Assembly (NCBI GenBank): GCA_016202555.1
Contig: JACQOL010000156.1
Location: 1-5,350 of the forward strand
Origin: Chloroflexota bacterium
Lineage (GTDB): Bacteria > Chloroflexota > Dehalococcoidia > Dehalococcoidales > UBA2162
Length of the DNA stretch: 5,350 bases
Reading direction: 5' to 3'
The position numbers were made by a program, and so were the translations under genes. The first letter of the stretch is position 1, and each line of letters opens with the position of its first letter. This document shows, one piece after another, positions 1-4,874 of the stretch. The notes beneath the pieces were generated by a model, which was given only the letters and a program-made list of their open reading frames with translations, searched no databases and had not been told where the DNA came from.

Positions 1-621
1 ATGCTGGAATGGTACTGCGCCGGTAGCGACTACCGGCAAATGATTCAGGATACCGAACGGCTTCTGGTAACACTGGCTGGTAAAATGGGAGCTACCAGTA
101 TCATCCAATATCAAAGTCAGGAAATAGACATTAGCTTACCCTGGCCCAGGATTACAGTCAGGGATGCCTTTCTCCAGGCCGCCGGCTGGGACCCCATCAC
201 TAAAGATGACCCCAGGCGCTTCGACCTAGACCTGGTCACTAAAGTAGTCCCCAGCTTCATACCGAACCGACCCACTGTGCTTATCGACTATCCGGCAGCA
301 ATGGCAGCACTGGCCTGCCTCAAGCCAAATGAGCCTGGAGTCGCCGAGCGAGCCGAGGTCTTTATCGGCGGTCTGGAGCTGGCAAATATCTATAGCGAGC
401 TTGTTGATGCCCGGGAACAGGAAAAGCGCTTCCGGGAGACAATCAAACAAATCCATAATGAACAGGGACAGCAGAGAGCCATGCCCCAACAATTCCTTGA
501 GGCAGTAGCCCATCTGCCCGAATGCGGGGGCGTTGCCCTGGGCATCGACCGGCTGGTCATGCTCCTCTGCAATGCTGGTTCAATAGATGAGGTCATCACC
601 TTCAGCGTAGACACGGCATGA
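1..621 (+). CDS. epmA: EF-P lysine lysyltransferase EpmA/GenX-like (class II LysRS paralogue), 5' partial
   Basis: C-terminal 206 residues of a class II lysyl-tRNA synthetase-like enzyme of the EpmA (PoxA/YjeA/GenX) group. The family attaches (R)-beta-lysine (or lysine) to a conserved lysine of elongation factor P, easing translation of proline runs; it lacks the tRNA anticodon-binding domain of true LysRS. Visible: MLEWY at residues 1-5, which normally follows class II motif 2 (family PEFTMLEWY); GLELANIYSELVDAREQ at 124-140, the conserved lysine/ATP-site strand; and motif 3, GGVALGIDRLVMLL at 176-189. The end, EVITFSVDTA, closely resembles the E. coli EpmA C-terminus (EVIAFSVDRA), which is why EpmA is preferred over LysRS. 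The family is about 300-325 residues, so roughly the first third, including motifs 1 and 2, lies outside the window. The ATG at position 1 is almost certainly an internal methionine. The stop overlaps the maf start (ATGA), indicating co-transcription. The substrate cannot be proved from sequence. Confidence 0.9.
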   Translation: MLEWYCAGSDYRQMIQDTERLLVTLAGKMGATSIIQYQSQEIDISLPWPRITVRDAFLQAAGWDPITKDDPRRFDLDLVTKVVPSFIPNRPTVLIDYPAAMAALACLKPNEPGVAERAEVFIGGLELANIYSELVDAREQEKRFRETIKQIHNEQGQQRAMPQQFLEAVAHLPECGGVALGIDRLVMLLCNAGSIDEVITFSVDTA

Positions 622-1145
622 AGACAATCATCCTCGCCTCAGCCTCACCCAGAAGAAAAGAACTACTGGAAAGGATTGGCCTTAACTTTAAAGTCGAGTC
701 CAGTAATTACCAGGAGGATATTGACCCGGCTGTAGCCCCGCATCAGCTTGCTCAGAAAATATCCCTGGCAAAAGCGGAGGCGGTCGCCCATCAAGAGAAA
801 GACGCCATCGTTATTGCTGCTGATACCTTTGTTGTTTGCGACAGCAAAATACTAGGCAAGCCTTACACAGCAAAAGAAGCCCGGGAAATGCTGAAAACGA
901 TAAACGGTAAGTCCCATTCTGTTATCACTGGTTTTAGCATCATAGATACCACCACAAGCAAAAGGCTGTCAAAATCGGTAGAAACTAAAGTCTATATCCG
1001 AAAATTGACTCCGGCGGAGATTGATGCCTATATCAAATCAAATGAGCCGCTGGATATGGCCGGAGCCTATGCCATTCAGGGATTAGGCGCCGTTATTGTG
1101 GAAAAAATTGAGGCGACTATTTTAATGTCGTCGGTCTGCCATTAA
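618..1145 (+). CDS. maf: Maf nucleoside triphosphate pyrophosphatase, frameshifted near the C-terminus
   Basis: Maf/YhdE-type nucleotide pyrophosphatase, a cytosolic house-cleaning enzyme that hydrolyses dTTP, UTP and modified pyrimidine NTPs to monophosphates. Visible: the N-terminal substrate/phosphate loop LASASPRRKELL at residues 6-17, the catalytic IAADTFVV at 67-73, GKPYTAKEAREML at 80-92, and EPLDMAGAYAIQGLGA at 143-158. The AGAYxIQG form fits the dTTP/UTP (YhdE) subgroup rather than the YceF (7-methyl-GTP) subgroup. The frame as read ends after 175 residues with ATILMSSVCH, which is not family-like. The expected ending GDYFNVVGLPLSALTEALKE is encoded one frame back from 1112, giving a restored protein of 191 residues, normal for Maf. 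The active-site segments precede the break. The ATG overlaps the epmA stop by 4 bases and has no clear Shine-Dalgarno, so translation is probably coupled to epmA. Either a real disabling mutation or an assembly error would explain it. Confidence 0.9.
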   Translation: MKTIILASASPRRKELLERIGLNFKVESSNYQEDIDPAVAPHQLAQKISLAKAEAVAHQEKDAIVIAADTFVVCDSKILGKPYTAKEAREMLKTINGKSHSVITGFSIIDTTTSKRLSKSVETKVYIRKLTPAEIDAYIKSNEPLDMAGAYAIQGLGAVIVEKIEATILMSSVCH

Positions 1146-1192
1146 GCGCCCTAACGGAAGCCTTAAAAGAGTTTGGTATTAAGATACTGTAA
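1112..1192 (+). pseudogene. maf: Displaced C-terminal segment of maf in the -1 frame
   Basis: Reading from 1112 gives GDYFNVVGLPLSALTEALKE followed by FGIKIL and a TAA at 1190-1192. This is the standard Maf C-terminal helix region (family pattern KIEGDYxNVVGLPL) and joins exactly to KIE at residues 163-165 of the upstream frame. One missing G in a GAGGGCGAC context, seen here as GAGGCGAC, accounts for the shift. The codons either side agree with the family consensus, so the lesion is confined to a single base. Confidence 0.85.
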
Positions 1193-1242
1193 ATAGACCT
1201 TACCTCACCATCTTAAACACTTACCCAAGGTAAAAATTCGCC
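1193..1242. other. Convergent intergenic gap between maf and the membrane-protein gene
   Basis: Fifty AT-rich bases between two converging transcription units. The only structure seen is a short inverted repeat, TTACC-CAA-GGTAA at 1221-1233, which could form a 5-bp hairpin. It lacks a GC-rich stem and a T-run in either direction, so it is not called a terminator. Confidence 0.4.
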
Positions 1243-1656
1243 TCAAGACAAGACATAAATCCGGAGATATAAATGCAGACCGAGCAGAAACACCAACCCC
1301 CAGACAAGAAGGGCTGTCCTCATATACATTACCAGCCTGCCAAGCACTCTAACCCGACCCATAACTGCCAGGTTAATATAGACCCACAGTAAGATAAGCA
1401 GAATACCCAGGCTGTGATGTATCAGCATTTCAGTTTGGAAAAACAGGCCGGGATTTTTCAGATAATCTAGCATTAAGGGTAGCATTCTGAATAAGATAAT
1501 GAGCAACTGTATCGCCACTACCACTCGGATAATTCTACAGTGCCTGATAAGCTGATGCCTCACTTTTGCCAGATAGGCAGCCCCCAGCACCGTAGCCATA
1601 AGCAAACCTTGTACCAGGAGGTCAATGGTAGCCAGCGTCTTAATATCAAATATCAT
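1243..1656 (-). CDS. Four-helix integral membrane protein, possibly DUF420-like
   Basis: A 137-residue, strongly hydrophobic protein with four predicted membrane helices at about 8-29, 42-63, 79-100 and 112-133 and short basic loops (KVRHQLIRHCR at 31-41, GRVRVLGR at 100-107). There is no cleavable signal peptide. Histidines lie at 34, 39, 80, 81 and 128; the HH pair at the start of helix 3 and the lone H in helix 4 are reminiscent of DUF420-type small membrane proteins, which have similar length and four helices, but this assignment is tentative. It is the last gene of the leftward run and starts 37 bases after the Rieske stop, so it is probably co-transcribed with GH15 and Rieske. The ribosome site is weak (AGGT four bases before the ATG). 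A haem- or metal-binding role next to an iron-sulfur protein is conceivable but only inferred. No biochemical function can be assigned. Confidence 0.75.
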   Translation of the reverse strand: MIFDIKTLATIDLLVQGLLMATVLGAAYLAKVRHQLIRHCRIIRVVVAIQLLIILFRMLPLMLDYLKNPGLFFQTEMLIHHSLGILLILLWVYINLAVMGRVRVLGRLVMYMRTALLVWGLVFLLGLHLYLRIYVLS

Positions 1657-1693
1657 ATTTACCTAGTGAAGCCTCTCACCGTATCCAAAATAA

Positions 1694-1999
1694 CTAAGCT
1701 TCGACAAACAATTGGTCATCCTTAATGGTGATTTTATAGGTGTTCAGCGGCTTACTGGCAGGCCCACCGACAATTGAGCCGTCGGTAACCCTGAAACGGG
1801 AGCCATGCCAGGGACAGGTAAGCACGTCTCCGTCCAGAGTGCCTTCAGTCAGCGGGGCACCGGCATGGGTACACCGCGCCTCCAGGCAGTAGAAGTGGTT
1901 ATCAATATTGACCACCAATAATTCCTTACCTTTAATTTTAAACTGATGCATTTCGCCGGGAGGTACCTCTTTAGTAGTGCTCAAGCGTAGCAACTCCAC
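1694..1999 (-). CDS. Small Rieske-type [2Fe-2S] ferredoxin (NirD/dioxygenase-ferredoxin-like)
   Basis: A 101-residue, single-domain soluble Rieske protein, probably a cytosolic electron carrier. The [2Fe-2S] ligands are intact: C43-T-H45 and C62-P-W-H65, separated by 16 residues, followed by GSRF and DGSIVGGPASKPL as in Rieske ferredoxins of dioxygenase systems and NirD. No membrane anchor or Tat signal is present, which argues against the bc1/b6f Rieske subunit. The open frame extends upstream to an ATG at 2065, but that would overlap the GH15 gene by 56 bases and add 22 residues of no family likeness. A GTG at 1999 preceded by AAGGAGG gives a protein starting VELLRLSTTKEVPPGE, the usual beginning for this family, so I chose it. 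It lies 10 bases after the GH15 stop and is certainly in the same transcript. No oxygenase or reductase partner is in the window; the partner is unknown. Confidence 0.9.
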   Translation of the reverse strand: MELLRLSTTKEVPPGEMHQFKIKGKELLVVNIDNHFYCLEARCTHAGAPLTEGTLDGDVLTCPWHGSRFRVTDGSIVGGPASKPLNTYKITIKDDQLFVEA

Positions 2000-2003
2000 T
2001 AAT

Positions 2004-2010
2004 CCTCCTT
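2004..2010 (-). promoter_or_regulatory. Ribosome binding site that decides the Rieske GTG start
   Basis: AAGGAGG on the - strand, four bases before the GTG at 1999. Its first base is the last base of the GH15 TGA stop codon, so ribosomes finishing GH15 are positioned to reinitiate on the Rieske gene (translational coupling is inferred). Confidence 0.75.
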
Positions 2011-3965
2011 CAAGGTTCCTGCCCAGATAGCTCTTGATACTTGGCGAGATACTCGCATACCGCAATTATGAACTCAGCATGACTCCAAACCAGAGGCGAT
2101 ACTGACATCGGCGCACCCGTATCAGGATTTATCTGCTCTGCCAGCATTCCTGACGGCAGGGAGTGGTCAGTAACCCACAATAGCAGGTCAAGACCCTTCT
2201 TAAGCTCATCAAGAGACCGGGCTCCTACCAAATGCCATCTGGCCAGCCAGAGACTAGATATAAACCAGGGATTCCCAGGTACATCTTGAGACACTCGGGA
2301 ATATTCATCATTCTCGTAGCGAGCCAGTCCTCCGATGTGAGTCTTAAGCCAGAGTTTATCAATCAAAGCGTCCATTGTTTCTCTTACTTTTTTGTCATCA
2401 GCGTCAAACACACCGTAGATAAAAATGGCAGCGATGCTACTATCCAGGGCTAGGTCCGGAAACCCGTCCATGGAGACAGCCTTCGTAAACCGGTGCTGCT
2501 GGGTATTATAGAGATGTGTTATCATTGCCTTTTTCATAGAGGCGGCAGCCTTGTTCAGCATCTCCTGACGGTCGCTATCGTAGAAGACTTTAGCAAAACC
2601 GGCTGCCGCCTCGAGAGCTGCACAGACTGTAGCCGTAGTCCAGGTGAATGTCCCTATCTTCTCCTCCCAGACGTCAAAGGATGGTTTGGGCAGGCCGGTC
2701 TTATGGTCTATGTACTCCAAAAGAAAATCGGCTGCTTTAACCACCACATTTTGATACACGCTGCTAATGAACTCTATGTCCCGGTATTTTTGGAAGTGCC
2801 TCCAGAGAGCATAAAGAACTAAAGCCGTCTCATCCTCTTGAATCGGAAGTTGCCCCTGACCGTTAGCATCTACTGAGGCAAGCCAACTACTACCAACTGA
2901 GCCATCGGGTGAATATTTATGGTGGAAAAAGCCCTTGTCACTGATAGTCCGGTCGCAGAACTGGAAGAACAATCTGGAAACTTCCTGAAACCCGGCTAAA
3001 TCAAAAGCCATAGCTGCTATTGCTCCATCCCTGGGCCAGACATATGAATACGTATCTCTATTAAACTGGAGGATGTCTGAGTCACAACTGGCTATGATAG
3101 CCCCGCTGCTATCGACATGAGCACGCATTATCATTAACGAAGTCTTAAACAGCCGGACTACTGAACGTGGTAAGAGACTCAGGTTTACCTCCCCCCTATT
3201 CACCCAGGCCGACCAATAGTTCTCGGTTTCAAGAATCAGCTGTTCAAGCCCGAATCTCTTCACCCTGGCATCAAGGTCATCGACCTCCTCTAAATCCTTA
3301 CCGCAGGCAATCCAGTAGTAAATTATCTCTGTTGATTGGGGCTGAACCTCCACCTCAAATGAGACGACCGAATCAACGGCTCCCTGGGATATCGGATTCC
3401 CGCTCAGCACGCCGTCTTCCGCATCCTTCCAGGTGCCTTGCAAACCGAATGTTTCCTTACGACCGGTGGCAAATTGATATATGCCTTTTTTCTGACTGGT
3501 AACCCCGTCGACCAAAAAGTATCGCTGGCGCTTGTAGTGAATGATGCGGTTTTTGGCAGCCTCATACATAGCAGTATCCCCAACCGCATCGCCGTAAATA
3601 TGGAAGTCATTAGCAAAAAAAAGCCGAACCTTCCGGCTGGCTTTCCCGGTATTGTGAACCATTACCTTTCTCATAAAGACATTAATAAAGTGGTGAACGG
3701 CATCGTTGGTTTCGATTTTAATATCCAGGTCGGGGTGAGTCGCCAGGCACCTGCTGACTAATGTATCAGGCAGGTACTTCATCTCCATATCCCAGCCCTT
3801 ACCGAGCCACAGGAAACGCCCCTCTACCCAGATGCCGGTCTTCAGGTCGTGCCCTATGATATGATTTTCGAGGCCTACCTGTGGGTAAAAAAAGTCCCTA
3901 ACTGTCATATTGCTGTCAAGGGCGACAGCTAGCCTACCATTGCCCATGACCAGGCTTCTTGGCAT
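2010..3965 (-). CDS. Glycoside hydrolase family 15 (glucoamylase/glucodextranase-like), cytosolic
   Basis: A full-length 651-residue GH15 enzyme, an inverting exo-alpha-glucosidase releasing glucose from alpha-glucan ends or short alpha-glucosides (some relatives act on trehalose or dextran). Residues about 1-255 form the N-terminal beta-sandwich typical of prokaryotic members (MPRSLVMGNGRLAVALD start, TVRDFFYPQVGLENH at 21-35). Residues about 265-640 form the (alpha/alpha)6 barrel: YSYVWPRDG at 306-314, QEDETALVLYALW at 376-388, GLPKPSFDVWEE at 424-435 with the likely general acid among E434/E435, GGLARYENDEY at 545-555, PGNPWF at 563-568, and LAEQINPDTG at 608-617 with E610 as likely general base. 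All key motifs are present, so it should be active. There is no signal peptide, so it probably acts in the cytoplasm on stored glycogen or imported oligosaccharides. A GGAG four bases before the ATG supports the start. It is first in a probable operon with the Rieske and membrane-protein genes. Exact substrate unknown. Confidence 0.93.
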   Translation of the reverse strand: MPRSLVMGNGRLAVALDSNMTVRDFFYPQVGLENHIIGHDLKTGIWVEGRFLWLGKGWDMEMKYLPDTLVSRCLATHPDLDIKIETNDAVHHFINVFMRKVMVHNTGKASRKVRLFFANDFHIYGDAVGDTAMYEAAKNRIIHYKRQRYFLVDGVTSQKKGIYQFATGRKETFGLQGTWKDAEDGVLSGNPISQGAVDSVVSFEVEVQPQSTEIIYYWIACGKDLEEVDDLDARVKRFGLEQLILETENYWSAWVNRGEVNLSLLPRSVVRLFKTSLMIMRAHVDSSGAIIASCDSDILQFNRDTYSYVWPRDGAIAAMAFDLAGFQEVSRLFFQFCDRTISDKGFFHHKYSPDGSVGSSWLASVDANGQGQLPIQEDETALVLYALWRHFQKYRDIEFISSVYQNVVVKAADFLLEYIDHKTGLPKPSFDVWEEKIGTFTWTTATVCAALEAAAGFAKVFYDSDRQEMLNKAAASMKKAMITHLYNTQQHRFTKAVSMDGFPDLALDSSIAAIFIYGVFDADDKKVRETMDALIDKLWLKTHIGGLARYENDEYSRVSQDVPGNPWFISSLWLARWHLVGARSLDELKKGLDLLLWVTDHSLPSGMLAEQINPDTGAPMSVSPLVWSHAEFIIAVCEYLAKYQELSGQEP

Positions 3966-4079
3966 TTCTCTCCGCCTCTAAGTCGATTCAACAGGCTCAG
4001 AACTATCCAAGCGTTTACATGTCCTCAACGACCACTGTAGATGCTTTGTAGAATAATATCGGCCCGACCGCAATTGCAT
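3966..4079. other. Intergenic region between lipoprotein and GH15 genes
   Basis: 114 bases, both flanking genes leftward. It should carry the end of the lipoprotein transcript and perhaps a GH15 promoter, but no GC-rich stem followed by a T-run and no good -35/-10 pair is visible. The best promoter-like pairs around TTGAGG (- strand, near 4020-4030) have poor -10 matches. An open - strand frame without a plausible start runs through it to a TAA at 4015-4017; see findings. Confidence 0.4.
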
Positions 4080-4658
4080 CTAATAACTCGGTTGATAAGG
4101 AGGGGAAGGATAAGGAGGGGAAGGAGGATTTGACGTAGCAGGCGGGAAGTTGTTTGGGTTCACCACGAACCACACACCACTAACACCATTACCGTTAAAA
4201 TCCCCCGCTATCCTGTCACCTGCATAATAGTATAAGGGCCACCCTTTGTAGGTAGTTTGCTTCAACCCATCGTTTCTGGTAATACTACCAAAGTCTGAAG
4301 CAGTCAGGGAACTTGGGGTAACGATGGTTGAACTATTGAAGATTGGCCAGGAAGCGAGGGTAGCACCGATAATATTGCTCTTACCTGCAGAATCCAACAT
4401 GGTGTAATAGAGCGTCATTCCCGTGCCATTAACCAAATATGTGCCAATTGCTGATTTAGATGCAACATTGATGGTGTATTGGATAGGTGGAGTAGCCGTT
4501 GGCGCAGGCGTAGTAGTAGTTGGCCCAGGCGTAGGTATGTAAACCGGTGGGGTAGCCGTTGTCGGCTGAGTTGACGTTGGAGCCGCAGTGCAACCCACCA
4601 CGAGTATCATAGTTGCTGCAAGCAGAACCGCAACGAAGTCAAATTTCTTATTCTTCAT
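4080..4658 (-). CDS. Secreted lipoprotein with two Lipoprotein_15-type repeats (PF03640-like)
   Basis: A 192-residue exported lipoprotein. MKNKK and a hydrophobic stretch to residue 22 end in the lipobox LVVGC, with C23 as the lipidated residue. A Thr/Pro-rich linker spans about 24-60. Repeat 1 (about 70-106) contains GTYLVNGTGMTLYYTMLDS and ASWPIF; repeat 2 (about 129-168) contains DGLKQTTYKGWPLYYYAGD and GVSGVWFVVNP. These match the paired 'secreted repeat of unknown function' family, seen in small surface lipoproteins of many bacteria; its biochemical role is unsettled. The usual cysteines before the WP of repeat 1 (SNCxGxC pattern) are replaced by I and T here (KSNIIGATLASWP at 93-105). 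A proline-rich tail (171-192) ends the protein. The start at 4658 is chosen over the ATG at 4685 because a perfect AAGGAGGT lies six bases upstream and the resulting N-terminus is a standard lipoprotein signal. It has its own promoter candidate and seems a single-gene unit. Confidence 0.85.
   Translation of the reverse strand: MKNKKFDFVAVLLAATMILVVGCTAAPTSTQPTTATPPVYIPTPGPTTTTPAPTATPPIQYTINVASKSAIGTYLVNGTGMTLYYTMLDSAGKSNIIGATLASWPIFNSSTIVTPSSLTASDFGSITRNDGLKQTTYKGWPLYYYAGDRIAGDFNGNGVSGVWFVVNPNNFPPATSNPPSPPYPSPPYQPSY
4094..4123. repeat. Two exact tandem copies of a 15-bp unit
   Basis: The unit GATAAGGAGGGGAAG occurs twice back to back (4094-4108, 4109-4123) and is followed by a partial GGAGG. 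On the coding (-) strand it encodes repeated PPYPS in the proline-rich C-terminal tail of the lipoprotein. The multiple-of-three length keeps frame, so copy number may vary between strains. Confidence 0.9.
4486..4561. repeat. Imperfect direct repeats encoding the Thr/Pro linker
   Basis: GGTGGAGTAGCCGTTG at 4486-4501 and GGTGGGGTAGCCGTTG at 4546-4561 differ at one base. Between them GGCGCAGGCGTAG (4501-4513) and GGCCCAGGCGTAG (4522-4534) also differ at one base. Together they encode the TATPP/PTPGP linker between the lipobox and repeat 1 of the lipoprotein, a typical expandable low-complexity spacer. Confidence 0.7.
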
Positions 4659-4664
4659 GAGATT

Positions 4665-4672
4665 ACCTCCTT
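4665..4672 (-). promoter_or_regulatory. Ribosome binding site that decides the lipoprotein start
   Basis: AAGGAGGT on the - strand, a full Shine-Dalgarno match, six bases before the ATG at 4658. It lies within the reading frame that would begin at the upstream ATG at 4685, which argues against that start. Confidence 0.85.
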
Positions 4673-4733
4673 CTAGAGCTTCCAAATGCCGCCGCTTGTT
4701 ACCACATCTTTTATCTTGTTTATTGGTTTGTGA

Positions 4734-4762
4734 AGTATATCATATTTACTTGGAGACATCAA
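4734..4762 (-). promoter_or_regulatory. Sigma70-type promoter candidate for the lipoprotein gene
   Basis: On the - strand TTGATG (4757-4762, 4 of 6 to the -35 consensus) is followed after 17 bases by TATACT (4734-4739, 5 of 6 to the -10 consensus). Transcription would start near 4727 and leave a leader of about 70 bases before the lipoprotein ATG. The -35 box lies inside the coding sequence of the flavoprotein remnant. Confidence 0.6.
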
Positions 4763-4862
4763 AACTGGAAATACCACTAACAAAGTTAGCCGCGCTCTCC
4801 CCGGCGACATAGCCCGTAGAAAAAGCTGCCTAGAGGTTACAACCGCCGGTCTCGGTATCATA
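4746..4862 (-). pseudogene. C-terminal remnant of an HI0933/BaiN-like FAD-dependent oxidoreductase
   Basis: Read leftward from 4862, the frame gives YDTETGGCNL, then TAG at 4830-4832, then AAFSTGYVAGESAANFV and SGISSFDVSK before TAA at 4746-4748, 38 codons in all. The pattern TGGxNLQxAFSTGxxAGxSAA is the C-terminal FAD-contacting signature of the HI0933-like (BaiN/YhiN) flavoprotein family, where the position of the TAG is a glutamine; CAG to TAG is a single transition. The preceding family segment (GLYFAGEVLD) is absent: likeness stops at about 4862, 13 bases from the PilT stop codon. Nothing else of the roughly 400-residue enzyme is in the window. It has no start codon or ribosome site and is taken as a dead relic of a deletion that brought the PilT gene next to it. 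The family call comes from motif memory only. Confidence 0.62.
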
Positions 4863-4874
4863 GAGGTAATTGAA

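Noticed and set aside
1102..1112. Programmed -1 frameshifting in maf at the A6 run
   Set aside because: The -1 frame meets TGA at 1109-1111 directly after the run, so slippage there cannot produce the full-length protein.
1221..1233. TTACC-CAA-GGTAA hairpin as a bidirectional terminator between the convergent genes
   Set aside because: The stem is only 5 bp, not GC-rich, and neither strand shows a following T-run.
2000..2065. Upstream ATG at 2065 as the Rieske start
   Set aside because: It would overlap GH15 by 56 bases and add 22 residues unlike the family; the GTG at 1999 has AAGGAGG before it and gives the family-typical N-terminus.
2232..3761. Several + strand open frames of 70-111 residues opposite the GH15 gene
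   Set aside because: They are antisense shadows of a complete, motif-rich GH15 gene and have no family-like sequence.
4020..4030. TTGAGG as the -35 box of a GH15 promoter
   Set aside because: At 17-base spacing the -10 would be TAGTTC, a poor match; GATAGT fits better but leaves only 15 bases.
4830..4832. TAG in the flavoprotein remnant as a recoded (pyrrolysine-type) codon
   Set aside because: The rest of the gene, its start and its FAD N-terminal domain are missing, so decay is the simple explanation.
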